From positions 1,178,001-1,242,000 of the forward strand of contig NZ_CP065958.1 in assembly GCF_041270065.1 (NCBI RefSeq): a stretch of 64,000 nucleotides of DNA, in the 5' to 3' direction. This document shows positions 43,639 through 52,653 of the stretch, in pieces (position 1 is the stretch's first letter; each line of letters starts with the position of its first letter). The DNA comes from Streptomyces fradiae. GTDB lineage: Bacteria; Actinomycetota; Actinomycetes; Streptomycetales; Streptomycetaceae. Both the position numbers and the translations under genes were made by a program. Under the pieces are notes generated by a model that worked only from the letters and a program-made list of their open reading frames with translations, ran no database searches and was not told the DNA's origin.

Positions 43639-44459
43639 ACCCCTACGACCCGAACGAGCAGCCCGGCCCCCACCTCGTCGCCGAGACGCTCGGCGTCTCG
43701 GAAGTCACCACGCTCAACACCACGTACCGCCCCAGCAGTCCGCTGTACCGGGCCGCGACACGGGTGATCGGGGCCGCGTACGAACTTGATGCGCGGCACG
43801 ACCAGGTGACGCGCGCCGCCAAGGACGCTCTCCGGCTGCTCGAACCCGTCGGGAACGGCAAGCTCGGCGGTGCACGCGTCTCGTACGCGATCCTGCGGAG
43901 TTCGATCCCGAAGCTCGGCGACCTCCTCACTCAGCAGGATCGGGCCTACGACCATCTCGTCGAGGCCATCTCCGCGTACCGGCGTCTTCTGCCCGAGTCC
44001 GGCACCGAGCACTCGACGGTGAAGGCCCTCGAGGCGGACCAGGAGCTAGGTGCCGGCCGGGACGACGACTGGGCCATCGCGGGTGATCGCCGGCTCAGGG
44101 CTCTCGAAGCTGCCGAGGCCGGCGGCCTCCGATTCCACCAGAGCGCGCTCTACGGCCACGCCTACGTCTCGGACAGCCGACGCCCGCACACCGCTCCTCA
44201 GGTCTGGCCCCAGACCGCTCAGCGGCTGGTCGCCGACGGACTGCTGCACCAGGACACCAGCGAGAGCCTGTACCGGCCCGGACAGCTCCTCTCGCTCACC
44301 CCGCAAGGCGAAGTCGCCCTGCGTGAAGCGCGTACGGCGACGCCGCGCGTGAACGCCGCCCTCATCCGCAGCAACGCCCCGGCCGGCCCCGGCCTCGTCG
44401 CCGACTCGGCCGCCGTGCCCGTCGCCTGGACGGCCAATACGGCCTCCCGCTCCCGCTGA
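43635..44459 (+). CDS. Unrecognised protein with a winged-helix-like C-terminus
   Basis: 274 residues from GTG 43635 (GTGA overlap). The N-terminal half is helical (AATRVIGAAYELDARHDQV); the C-terminal part, ALYGHAYVSDSRRP, TAQRLVADGLLHQDT, LLSLTPQGEVALREART, looks like a PadR/HxlR-type winged helix. It may be DNA-binding; no family name can be given. Confidence 0.6.
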   Translation: MNPYDPNEQPGPHLVAETLGVSEVTTLNTTYRPSSPLYRAATRVIGAAYELDARHDQVTRAAKDALRLLEPVGNGKLGGARVSYAILRSSIPKLGDLLTQQDRAYDHLVEAISAYRRLLPESGTEHSTVKALEADQELGAGRDDDWAIAGDRRLRALEAAEAGGLRFHQSALYGHAYVSDSRRPHTAPQVWPQTAQRLVADGLLHQDTSESLYRPGQLLSLTPQGEVALREARTATPRVNAALIRSNAPAGPGLVADSAAVPVAWTANTASRSR

Positions 44460-44482
44460 CTCCATCCCGACAGGACGCTTCC

Positions 44483-45325
44483 ATGCCCGCCCCCGCTCAG
44501 CCCCCCGCCTTCTCCTTCGCATCGATCGACGCGCAGCGCGTCGAGGACGCGCTTGCCCGGATCGGACCGAAGTGGACCACCTGGTCGACGATGATCCTGG
44601 CCCAGGAGAACCGCCCCATGCGCGTGCGCGACGTCGCCGCCCAGCTTCCCTTCGTCGGCGAGCAGACCGTCAGCAAGCGCCTGGCTACCATGCACGCCGA
44701 TGGACTGGTCACCCGGTCCGACGACCGCCATGGGGCCCCGTACCGGCTCAGCGCGCTCGGCACGGCACTGGCTCCCGTGTACCGCACCGTGTCGGACTGG
44801 TCCCGGGCCCACCTGCCGCTCGGGGCGACGGCCGAAGCCCATCGCGTCGAGGACGCCCTGCGTCGGCTGCACCTTCAAGACTCGACCGCGGTGATCCAGG
44901 TCCTCGGCGTGAACGGACCGACGCGGTTCGTCCACATCGCAGAGGAGGCCGGTCTGGACAATGCGTGGACCCGGCATCGTCTTCTGCGGCTGCAGGCCGA
45001 CGGCCTGGTCACCCGCGCCGGTCCGCGCCACGGCGACCCCTACGTCCTGACCGATGCCGGTCAGGCGTTGGGAGCCGTCTACGCAACCGTTGAACACTGG
45101 AGCGAGCCGATAACGACGCAGAGGGCTTCGCCGACTCCGCGCCCTGCCGCGACGGCCACTCAGACCCACGCCGGGAGCCCGCTGCGGGCGGACGGTGCCC
45201 GAACCGCGGTGGCCCTGCGGCGAAGCACTGCCGCGCCGACCTCCTTGTCCAGCCACGCGCCGCAGCCGCAACCGCGGGTGCCGACGGCGGTGGCCGCCCA
45301 GTCAGCCCCGGGCCGAGCCCGGTGA
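44483..45325 (+). CDS. Tandem HxlR-like winged-helix regulator
   Basis: 280 residues with two similar winged-helix units: KWTTWSTMILAQENRPMRVR to YRLSALGTALAPVYRTV, and DSTAVIQVLGVNGPTRFVHI to YVLTDAGQALGAVYATV. Each has an HTH and an MxADGLVTR-type wing (MHADGLVTR, LQADGLVTR). It probably binds DNA as a pseudo-dimer and is a candidate regulator of the element. ATG 44483 follows GGACGCTTCC. The tail is disordered. Confidence 0.75.
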   Translation: MPAPAQPPAFSFASIDAQRVEDALARIGPKWTTWSTMILAQENRPMRVRDVAAQLPFVGEQTVSKRLATMHADGLVTRSDDRHGAPYRLSALGTALAPVYRTVSDWSRAHLPLGATAEAHRVEDALRRLHLQDSTAVIQVLGVNGPTRFVHIAEEAGLDNAWTRHRLLRLQADGLVTRAGPRHGDPYVLTDAGQALGAVYATVEHWSEPITTQRASPTPRPAATATQTHAGSPLRADGARTAVALRRSTAAPTSLSSHAPQPQPRVPTAVAAQSAPGRAR

Positions 45326-45442
45326 CCGGGGTGAAGAGAACCAGAGCCGCCCTGCCGCTGCCACGGCGTCCGTGTGCGCGCCGGCTGATCATTCTGTCGC
45401 GCACGCGGGCGCGTTCCCTTCCCCGCGCCCGGAGCTTCGACC

Positions 45443-46378
45443 ATGCACTCCCCTGACAGCCCGGACCGGTACGAAGAGGTACTGGTCAGCCCCATGTACC
45501 TCGCCGGCTCCAACGGAGCCGGCGACGCCGGCTTCGCCCCCGTGGCCCACTGGCCGCACCACTACCTCGACGACGGCCCCTGCCAACTCCTCGTCACCTC
45601 GCCCGACCAGCGGATCAGGATCGGGTGGTACGGCGACGACTTCGAGCTGTGGAAGATCACCGCAGCCCAGGAGGCCGTCGCCCCACCACACTGGACGGCG
45701 ACCTTCAACCACGTCACCCCGGCCGAGATCGTCGCCGGCCTCACCACCGCCCTCGCCCAGGACTACGCCGCATCCGACCCGTACGAGAACGACGGACGTT
45801 TCCTGGCGAACCCGTCGGTGCACTGGGCCGACGCCGTTCAGCCGCTGCTCGATGCCGGCTGGCAGCGCAGGCTCACGTACGGACTCATCGAGATCACCGC
45901 TCCCGACAGGCTCGCAGGCGTCGAGATCGACACCCTTCGCGGGGGACCCGACAGCGAGGCCGTCACGCTGTGGGCCGGCCCCCGGGGCTGGGGTACACGG
46001 GCGGAGGCGGTGTTCACGTCCCGCACCCCGTCCCACCTGATCGCCGCGACGGCTGCCGTCATGGCGAGTTCAGCCCCGGTGGTCCGTGAGCGGCACATGA
46101 TCCACCGCGAGGTGGAGCCGCTGGTCACCCTGACGCCGGTCGACCCGGCCGCGGCTCCCCCGGGCCCTCGCTCTCCGACTCCGCTCGACGTCAGGCGCAC
46201 CGCCGTCACCGAGGCCGTCCGCCGTGCCGCGCGCGCTCCGCGGACAGCCGCCGACCTCCGCGTGATGGCGGCCCAGAGCCGCACCACGTCCTCGGCCCGG
46301 AAGCGGTCGCCCTCCCCCGCACCCACGGCCGCAGCCCGGGCGCCGGTCGCTTCGTCGGCACGCCGGCACAGTCGCTGA
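45443..46378 (+). CDS. DUF317 (SPDY-domain) protein with two repeats
   Basis: 311 residues. The SPDY/DUF317 pattern is clear: VAHWPHHYLDDGPCQLLVTS, IRIGWYGDDFELWKITA, HWTATFNHVTPAEIVAGLTT, and a second, weaker unit from VHWADAVQPLLDAGWQRR. This family is nearly confined to Streptomyces and is often carried on plasmids and integrative elements; function unknown. It has a long Ala/Pro/Ser tail. Confidence 0.8.
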   Translation: MHSPDSPDRYEEVLVSPMYLAGSNGAGDAGFAPVAHWPHHYLDDGPCQLLVTSPDQRIRIGWYGDDFELWKITAAQEAVAPPHWTATFNHVTPAEIVAGLTTALAQDYAASDPYENDGRFLANPSVHWADAVQPLLDAGWQRRLTYGLIEITAPDRLAGVEIDTLRGGPDSEAVTLWAGPRGWGTRAEAVFTSRTPSHLIAATAAVMASSAPVVRERHMIHREVEPLVTLTPVDPAAAPPGPRSPTPLDVRRTAVTEAVRRAARAPRTAADLRVMAAQSRTTSSARKRSPSPAPTAAARAPVASSARRHSR

Positions 46379-46437
46379 CTCCCGCCCGGCCCTTCACGGG
46401 CGCCCTCTCCACCCCTCCGGACACCGGGAGTTCCCTC

Positions 46438-46923
46438 ATGCCCGACACCACCGCACTCGACCAGGCCACCTCCATGATCGAGAAAGCCTGGGCCCAGCCC
46501 ATCGAAGCCCTGGAAGTCCTCGCGGTCCGCCGCCCCTGCGAGGACCCGCTCCTGCGCTCGGCCATGCACATCCGTACGGCCCTGGCCATCACCGACAACG
46601 CGGCGGCCGTCCAACAGGACCGTCTGCACGCCCTGACCCGGCCCGGGTACGTGCCGGCGTACTACGAGCTGGACCGGCTCGTCAGCTCGGCGGCCGACCT
46701 TCGCGTCGCGCTCGCGGAGAGCGGTGCACACGTGCAGGCGATCCGGCGCGTGGTCGAGGCGCGCGAAGCCTCCTCGGCGGCGGACCGGGGGCCGGCGGCG
46801 AGCCTGTCCCGGGCCGCTGTCGCCCGCTCGGGGCTCGCTCCGCGTGCTCCGAGCCAGCTGCCCGATCAGCCTATTCCCGCCGCCGTCGGGCCGCCAGCGC
46901 CCGCCTCAGGGCCGCGTCGCTGA
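46438..46923 (+). CDS. Unrecognised element protein
   Basis: 161 residues, helical (ALDQATSMIEKAWAQPIEAL, HIRTALAITDNAAAVQQDRL) with a disordered tail. ATG 46438 after GGGAGTTCCCTC. It is convergent with the small minus-strand gene ending at 46928. Confidence 0.6.
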   Translation: MPDTTALDQATSMIEKAWAQPIEALEVLAVRRPCEDPLLRSAMHIRTALAITDNAAAVQQDRLHALTRPGYVPAYYELDRLVSSAADLRVALAESGAHVQAIRRVVEAREASSAADRGPAASLSRAAVARSGLAPRAPSQLPDQPIPAAVGPPAPASGPRR

Positions 46924-46927
46924 ACGG

Positions 46928-47194
46928 TCAGGCGAGGTCCTCGTCCCGGTGGGCGTCCTCGGTGCGGGCGCCCACCGCGCGGGCCAATTCCTCCACCGTC
47001 AGCTCGACGCACCGGCCTTCCGCGACCCGGTGCTCCACCACCGCGTCCTCGTCCGGCCACCTGTCGGGCTGCACGCCGACACCCCACTGGCCGTCGGCGA
47101 CCATCGCGATATCGCCGACGGTCCACGGCCGCCCAGCAGCTCGGATCTTGCGCTCCAGCCCGGCCCCGTCCCAGTGTCTGTCCGGCTCCCGCAT
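46928..47194 (-). CDS. Small acidic protein, unrecognised
   Basis: 88 residues, start ATG 47194 with GGAGGGGGAGCAGGG upstream, a strong RBS. RPWTVGDIAMVADGQWGVGV suggests a small beta-rich fold. It reads against the neighbouring genes. No family recognised. Confidence 0.55.
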   Translation of the reverse strand: MREPDRHWDGAGLERKIRAAGRPWTVGDIAMVADGQWGVGVQPDRWPDEDAVVEHRVAEGRCVELTVEELARAVGARTEDAHRDEDLA

Positions 47195-47416
47195 CCCTGC
47201 TCCCCCTCCGGTCCCATACGGCTCGCCGCCGTAACTCGGTTACGACAACCCCGGCCGCCGTTCCATTCCCTCCATCGGCCTCCTGGCGGTCCGTCCTCGG
47301 ACAGTTCGCCCACGGCAGACGGACCGTCCCCGGAAACGACTACGAACTTCGGCACGCCCCATGTCAACGTACGGGTGCCGGGAAAAACCGCAGGTCAACG
47401 AAGGGATCGTCCAACC

Positions 47417-47764
47417 GTGAACGCCTCCGCCGCCCTCCTGCCCGCCGTCGTCCGCCCCTCCGTGGAAGACCGCCGCTGGCTCTCCTCGGACCACTGCGCC
47501 ACCCCGGTCCTCGAACTCCTCCACGCCCTCGACTGGACGGTCGTCGACACCCCGGAGTGCAACGTCCACGCGACGAGCCCGGACGGCCGCGTCTACGTCG
47601 GCTGGCTCCCCGAGGACCCCACCGCCTGGACGCGCGACATCGTCTGGCAGGTCCAGGTACTGCCCACCGAAGGCGACGTGTGGGTCCAGGAGTTCGGCAC
47701 CCACACCCCCGCCGAGGCGGTAGCCAGCTTCATCACGGCCCTCGTCGCCCACTCCACCCGCTGA
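47417..47764 (+). CDS. Single-unit DUF317 (SPDY)-like protein
   Basis: 115 residues from GTG 47417 (GAAGGG upstream). WTVVDTPECNVHATSPDGRV, YVGWLPEDPTAW and GTHTPAEAVASFITALVAH match one SPDY unit of the protein at 45443. It is probably a paralogue. Confidence 0.7.
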   Translation: MNASAALLPAVVRPSVEDRRWLSSDHCATPVLELLHALDWTVVDTPECNVHATSPDGRVYVGWLPEDPTAWTRDIVWQVQVLPTEGDVWVQEFGTHTPAEAVASFITALVAHSTR

Positions 47765-47889
47765 ACCGGTGGTCAGGGCGGGCCCTCGCCAGCCACACCC
47801 AGGGGCCGAAGGTCCCCCGGGACCTGCTCCGTCTCGGCGCCTCCTGACGCTCCCGCCCCGTACGCCCTCACCTCTCCCGGAGGCTTCCC

Positions 47890-48102
47890 GTGCCCCAGCA
47901 CATGACCGTCGGCCATCTGCTCCGCCAGCTCCAGGACCTCGACCCCACCCTTCCGATCCGCCTCGCCGTCAACCCCGACTGGCCCTTCACCCACCACCTG
48001 GCGGCCGAGGTCGTCGTCCGGGACGGCAAGGCGTTCATCGTCGACGACGGCCAAGAGGGCTACCTCCCCCCATCGGTCCGCGACGCCCTCGTCTGGTCCT
48101 AG
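47890..48102 (+). CDS. Small conserved-looking element protein
   Basis: 70 residues from GTG 47890: a helix TVGHLLRQLQDLDPTLPIRL followed by strands and DGQEGYLPP. The TVGHLLRxLQ start is typical of small proteins seen near DUF317 genes in Streptomyces elements. CCGGAGG lies upstream. Function unknown. Confidence 0.6.
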   Translation: MPQHMTVGHLLRQLQDLDPTLPIRLAVNPDWPFTHHLAAEVVVRDGKAFIVDDGQEGYLPPSVRDALVWS

Positions 48103-48176
48103 CCCCGCTTCCCTGCACCCCGGAGGCTTCCATCCCGCCGCACATACACCCGCTGCACGGCCTCGCCGTCCGCCCC

Positions 48177-48506
48177 ATGCCGGACGGTGTCCGCGGCGCG
48201 CTCGTTCAGCGCGTCTCTCCACGGTACGACGGCCCTCTCGACGTCAGCTGGCTCCCCGTCGATGCCCAGAAGCTCCCCCTCGGCCGCATCCGCCTCCACT
48301 GGGAGCCCGCTCCCCGCGCCGGCTGGAACGTCAACGCCCACCTGGGCCTGGCCACCACCGAGGTACACCTCGCCTCCTGGCCCGCGGCCCCGGACGACTG
48401 GCCACGCCTGGTCCGCCCGACCCTCCACGAGGTGACCGGCCTGTGCGCCGCCCTCGCGTTCACGACCAAAGCCCTCGACCTCTCGAACCGCCTTGCCGAG
48501 GTCTGA
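48177..48506 (+). CDS. Unrecognised small protein, start uncertain
   Basis: 109 residues from ATG 48177. The frame is open further upstream, and a good SD (CGGAGGC, 48121) precedes only an ATC codon, so the true start is unclear. VSPRYDGPLDVSWLPVDAQK and GWNVNAHLGLATTEVHLASW look like a real folded domain. It is the last plus-strand gene of the cluster, followed by a hairpin. Confidence 0.55.
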   Translation: MPDGVRGALVQRVSPRYDGPLDVSWLPVDAQKLPLGRIRLHWEPAPRAGWNVNAHLGLATTEVHLASWPAAPDDWPRLVRPTLHEVTGLCAALAFTTKALDLSNRLAEV

Positions 48507-48519
48507 CCGAGCACTGCAG

Positions 48520-48555
48520 AAGGCCGCCTCTCGCCAACCTGGCCGGGGCGGCCTT
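48520..48555. terminator. Hairpin at the end of the transfer cluster
   Basis: 9-bp arms AAGGCCGCC and GGCGGCCTT, 18-nt loop, 13 nt after the stop at 48506 and ahead of the convergent gene ending at 48614. Confidence 0.6.
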
Positions 48556-48613
48556 GTCTTGGTGCCCAGCCGTGTCCCGTGTGCGCACTTCCTGAGGAAT
48601 AGATACTTCTACC

Positions 48614-48952
48614 TCAATAGGCGCAGTCGTCGTACACCTGATAGTCGCGACCTTCACAGAGGCTGCTGGAGTACCCGGGGTCCCGGATCTCGCTCGTAGG
48701 GTTCGGGTCGGCAGGAGCGGGTTTCTCGTTTGCCGAGACGACAATTGACACGACGGCGACGACCAAGAGCGCGACTACAACGAAGATGCATCCTGGGTGC
48801 TGCTGCCCCGCCGTGCCGGGTGCAGCACTGCGTCCTGCGCGGGCGCGGCGGTGGCCTGCCTGCTGGTAGTGGTCATCCATCACTTGCGCATATGGGACAC
48901 CAATACGCAAGGGGACAATCTTCCCGCAGTGCTGGCAGTTGTATTTGCCCAT
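48614..48952 (-). CDS. Zinc-ribbon single-pass membrane protein
   Basis: 112 residues from ATG 48952 (GGGGGAAAG upstream). An N-terminal CQHCG half zinc-ribbon, a basic stretch, one membrane segment (CIFVVVALLVVAVVSIVVSA) and a short outside tail with two Cys. It precedes no clear partner; the McrB-N-like gene is transcribed in the same direction upstream. Function unknown. Confidence 0.6.
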   Translation of the reverse strand: MGKYNCQHCGKIVPLRIGVPYAQVMDDHYQQAGHRRARAGRSAAPGTAGQQHPGCIFVVVALLVVAVVSIVVSANEKPAPADPNPTSEIRDPGYSSSLCEGRDYQVYDDCAY

Positions 48953-49043
48953 CTTTCCCCCAAAGATCGAGGACGGTTCTCGAGTCCGCCGAACGGCACG
49001 CTGCCCGCTCCACGCGCGACGGCGCTCGGCCCCTGCTCTGCGG

Positions 49044-49874
49044 TCACCCGCTCCGCTCGACTCGGTCCTTGGCCCACCACAGGAACGCGGCCGAGTGCTG
49101 CTGGTTGGCGAAGCCTTCTCCGACGAGGGTACGAAGGAGATCATTGCTCCAGAGAATGAGGCGTCCACGGGTCCAGCTCACCGACTCGGGTGCCGGAAGC
49201 TCCAAGCCGTAGACCAGGCGTGCGATCTCGCGCTTGCCACCCGCATCCGTCATGTACTTGAGGATCGTGAGGAATCGCTCGGGGTACACCACGCACAGGA
49301 CTCTTGTCAGGAGCGCTTCCTTGAAGCCGGTCATGGCGAAGGGCTTCGATCCGTCGAGCAGTTGCTGGAGCCGGTCCTCCAAGGGCACCTCGCCAGGTCC
49401 GTGCAGGAGGTACCCGATCGTTGAGCGGGTTGCCTCGGCTGCCGCCACATCGCCCATGTCGTTCCATGCGGAATTGAACGTGGCCTGGTTCCCGGGCCGC
49501 GCGCCGATCTCGGAGTTGGCGAAGTCCTTGAGCACCTGCGGGTTGCACGTTCGCAGCCCGTCGGGGGCGAATATCTCCTGGTATTTGGACCAGTAGGCGG
49601 CTACTCGCGAGTCGAGGTCCGGCTTGACCGCGAGGTACTGCGCCTTCAACCGGGCCACGCGTTCCAACCGCTCGGGATCGACGTCCTCAGGTTTCGGGAA
49701 CCGTGCCTTGAGCGCTTCGAAGGAGCGGTGCGTCTGCTTCTGCGGGGACGGGAGTCCGCCGTGCTCCCACTCGAAGCCGCACCGGTGTCGGACCACCCGG
49801 CGTCCGCCGTCGAGCGTCGCGCGCACCTCGATGTCCTCGTCGTCACTGCACAGCGGACACATGGCCATGGACAT
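49044..49874 (-). CDS. Zinc-ribbon protein with a McrB N-terminal-like domain
   Basis: 276 residues from ATG 49874. It begins CPLCSDDED, and RHRCGFEWEHG gives a possible zinc site. The rest resembles the N-terminal region of McrB-type restriction proteins: FNSAWNDMGDVAAAEATRS, FAMTGFKEALLTRVLCVVYP, ERFLTILKYMTDAGGK, LILWSNDLLRTLVGEGF. The AAA+ GTPase motor is absent, so it may be a stand-alone modified-DNA sensor or a truncated system. Similarity is by memory. Confidence 0.55.
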   Translation of the reverse strand: MSMAMCPLCSDDEDIEVRATLDGGRRVVRHRCGFEWEHGGLPSPQKQTHRSFEALKARFPKPEDVDPERLERVARLKAQYLAVKPDLDSRVAAYWSKYQEIFAPDGLRTCNPQVLKDFANSEIGARPGNQATFNSAWNDMGDVAAAEATRSTIGYLLHGPGEVPLEDRLQQLLDGSKPFAMTGFKEALLTRVLCVVYPERFLTILKYMTDAGGKREIARLVYGLELPAPESVSWTRGRLILWSNDLLRTLVGEGFANQQHSAAFLWWAKDRVERSG

Positions 49875-50211
49875 GACTACCCCCGGTTCTCCTCGCGCCG
49901 CCGCCCGCCCCCGAGCCGGCTCGCTCCCCATCGGTTTGAAGGGTGCGGCAACAGGGCCGCATCGACGGTGAGCGTACCCGTCGCCCCCGCATGGTGCTGC
50001 CAGGCCGCGTGCGCGGAACGGCGGGGGCGGGCGTTCGCTGCCAGCCCTGCTGGAAATGGTTCCGCGCCGCCAGGTGCGCCGGTGCCCGGCACGTGTCGGT
50101 CCGGAATCAACTGGGTGGATTCGGGCCGGACCGCGGGGCGTCGGGCCGTAGGATTCGGCAGTGAGTGCCGACGGTGTCTACCCGTCGCGTGCCCTCTGGG
50201 GAGGAAACCAC

Positions 50212-51981
50212 ATGCAGGACCCTTCGGACTCGATGGAGATAGCCGTTCCGGGGGAGAACGGTCGGAGCGATTCCGCCGACTCGCTCATTGCAGACGGCCC
50301 GGTGTCCGACTCGGACGTCGACTCGACGGCGGTGTCGACGGTCCTGGTGGAGGTGCTCCCGGGGGTGGCCGTCGTCGCCGGTGAGGTCCCGCCGGAGCTG
50401 AAGCCCGATCTGATCGACTTCGGGATCGTGCCGGCTGCCGACCGCAAGCAGATCTCGGCGGTCCTCGCCTCGATCGGTAACGCGGCGACCTTGGCAGGCA
50501 ATCTCGGAAACGCGTTCGCCAGCGTGCAGGGGCTCTACAGGATCGGCGACACGGCGCAGGCCCTGCTCAAGAGCGGCGCGACCCTCGCCGCCAAGGACGG
50601 CGGGAACCTCGGCGCGGTGATGGTTCCTGGCCGCTTCTTGCATCAGGCTCGCTTCTACTCCGTGAACGCGGTGAGCAAGGCGCAGACCGCGGCCTCGGTC
50701 GGGCCGGCGCTGGCCATGGTCGCCCTTCAGATGATGCTGAGTGAGGTCTCGGGCCTCGTCAGGGCCAACCTCGCGGTGACGAGTCAGGTCCTTGCAGACA
50801 TCCGCAAGGATCAGTGGGCTGAACTGACCGGGCTCGTCGCCGCCATCGATCGCGCGGTCGCCCAGGCGCGGGAGATCGAATCGGTCCCGACGTCCTTGTG
50901 GGATGACGTCGCGGGCAGTGGAGCGCTGCTGCAGAAGCAGCTTGAGCTCTACCAGGGGAACGTCCGCGACCACGTCCGGCAGATCGGTCGGGCTGACGCA
51001 CGCAGCCACCGTGAGTATTTGCAGACGAACGCCGAGGCGATCGCTTTCGACGCCTACGCCCTCCTGTCCTCCCTCAAGGCATGGACCAGGTACCACGCGC
51101 TCCGCGCCGCGAGGGCGAGAGCCGCTGGGCGCGAAGACGCCGCCGAGGCGCAGTATGCCGAGGTCATCGCACGCGACACCCGCGCGGAGTTCGACTCCGT
51201 CCTCGCCGAGTCGACGAGCCTCGTCGACTCGCTGACGCGGGAGTTGCGGATCACCGTCGAGCTCCCCGGGCCCGACTCATGGCCGCTGCCGGGGAAACGG
51301 AAGGACGTGAAGGCTGCCCGTGAAACCTCCGCCCGGCTTCTGGAAGCAATCGCGCCGCTTGCCGACGCTCTCCACCCGCCGACTCCTCCGCTCGAGGCCC
51401 CGAGCATCGTCTGCGCCCCCGAATCGCTGACTCTCGAACCGTACCTTCCCATCCTGCGCTGGTTCCTCAAGGACGGTGAGGCCCTGCGCGTCCTCGGCTT
51501 CCCCGACCAGCTCGATGCCTTCGGCCCCATCTCTGCGATCTTCAGCGGAGCAAAGGAGAAGTTGGCTGCGGCAAGGGACAAGGCATCGGCGAAGACCCTG
51601 GTCGCCGTCACGGATCGCCGCATCATCACAGCCAGGGCGAACGCATTCCTTGAGCAGGGCGAGATCGTTCGGGACATCCCGATCGATCTCGTGCGATACG
51701 TACGGGCAGCGACCGCGCAGGACGGAAACGCGCGTCCGGCGATCGATCTCATCACGCGCGACGAGAACATCCGGTGGCTCTTTCAGACCGACGTAGCCGA
51801 CACCGAAGTGGACGCGCTCGCCGCCGTGCTTGCCGAATCGATGACGATCCCGGACGTGGAACGCAATGAGTTTCAGCGGCGCCGCTACGCCCTCCCCCAG
51901 GCGGGCGGAAAGAACGAGAACGCCAGCACCAGATCTACGGAACCGGCTGGTTCCGACGCCACAGCCTGTGACAGCGAGTAG
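50212..51981 (+). CDS. Large helical protein with a C-terminal bacterial PH-like domain
   Basis: 589 residues. ATG 50212 with GGGGAGGAAACC upstream is preferred over GTG 50161. An acidic N-terminus, a long Ala-rich helical middle with a weakly hydrophobic stretch (VGPALAMVALQMMLSEVSGL) and coiled-coil-like segments (HALRAARARAAGREDAAEAQ), then near residue 480 TLVAVTDRRIITARANAF, the hallmark strand pattern of bacterial PH domains. PH-type domains often tether proteins to membranes. It is divergent from the McrB-N-like gene. Function unknown; a defence role is a guess. Confidence 0.65.
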   Translation: MQDPSDSMEIAVPGENGRSDSADSLIADGPVSDSDVDSTAVSTVLVEVLPGVAVVAGEVPPELKPDLIDFGIVPAADRKQISAVLASIGNAATLAGNLGNAFASVQGLYRIGDTAQALLKSGATLAAKDGGNLGAVMVPGRFLHQARFYSVNAVSKAQTAASVGPALAMVALQMMLSEVSGLVRANLAVTSQVLADIRKDQWAELTGLVAAIDRAVAQAREIESVPTSLWDDVAGSGALLQKQLELYQGNVRDHVRQIGRADARSHREYLQTNAEAIAFDAYALLSSLKAWTRYHALRAARARAAGREDAAEAQYAEVIARDTRAEFDSVLAESTSLVDSLTRELRITVELPGPDSWPLPGKRKDVKAARETSARLLEAIAPLADALHPPTPPLEAPSIVCAPESLTLEPYLPILRWFLKDGEALRVLGFPDQLDAFGPISAIFSGAKEKLAAARDKASAKTLVAVTDRRIITARANAFLEQGEIVRDIPIDLVRYVRAATAQDGNARPAIDLITRDENIRWLFQTDVADTEVDALAAVLAESMTIPDVERNEFQRRRYALPQAGGKNENASTRSTEPAGSDATACDSE

Positions 51982-52098
51982 AACCGGAGCGGTCGATCGT
52001 TTTCGGGGAGCCGGTCACCGCAGCAGAGCGTGGACGGGCTCGCCAGCGTACGAGATTCGACCGAGCAGCCTGAGCCCATACCGAACCGCCCAATGATC

Positions 52099-52134
52099 CG
52101 GGCGATCACGCAGCGAGTTTCGCGTGATCGCCCG
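52099..52134. terminator. Bidirectional hairpin between convergent genes
   Basis: Perfect 13-bp arms CGGGCGATCACGC and GCGTGATCGCCCG around a 10-nt loop, between the PH-domain gene and the end of the mobilisation operon. Confidence 0.8.
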
Positions 52135-52141
52135 TCAGGTC

Positions 52142-52546
52142 CTACGCCAGGTAGGTGCCTGCAAAAGCGCCGTCGAAGCCGAGCGCGGTGAGGGCCTGCT
52201 CGACGCTGGGGTAGTTCGTGACGTCCGGGGTGCCGATCAGAGCGTCGAAGTCGGCGCGGCTGATCTCGGGTTCGAGCCACTGGTCGCCGCACCGGCAGCA
52301 GACCCAGACGTTGCGGCCGTGGTTGATGAGCAGCCAGTCGCGTCGGGCCCGGCAGCGCGAGCACATCACGGGGATGCCGCCGAGGGCCAGCTCGTGCGGG
52401 TGGCTGAGGCAGCGGGTTGCGCCGGGGCCGTCGGCCGGATGCGTCTCCTTCTGGAGGTGCAGCAGGGGGTCGGTGCCGGCAAGGAGGGCGGGCAGTACGG
52501 GTGCCGGCTCTGTGGTGTGGTCGGTGGTTCTGAGCACGAGCGTCAT
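52142..52546 (-). CDS. Zinc-ribbon protein at the end of the mobilisation operon
   Basis: 134 residues. CSRCRARRDWLLINHG followed by VCCRCGDQWLEPE gives a two-CxxC zinc ribbon. It begins 107 nt after the relaxase stop. Such proteins recur beside relaxases in Streptomyces elements; function unknown. Confidence 0.7.
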   Translation of the reverse strand: MTLVLRTTDHTTEPAPVLPALLAGTDPLLHLQKETHPADGPGATRCLSHPHELALGGIPVMCSRCRARRDWLLINHGRNVWVCCRCGDQWLEPEISRADFDALIGTPDVTNYPSVEQALTALGFDGAFAGTYLA

Positions 52547-52653
52547 CTCCCGGTCGAGGGCTTGCTGTTTTCAGCCGTAACAGCCGGTGGAACCACCTGT
52601 CCAGGCATTTCGAGGAGTCCGGTGGCTTGTGGCCGGCCTTCTGGGCGTACTGG

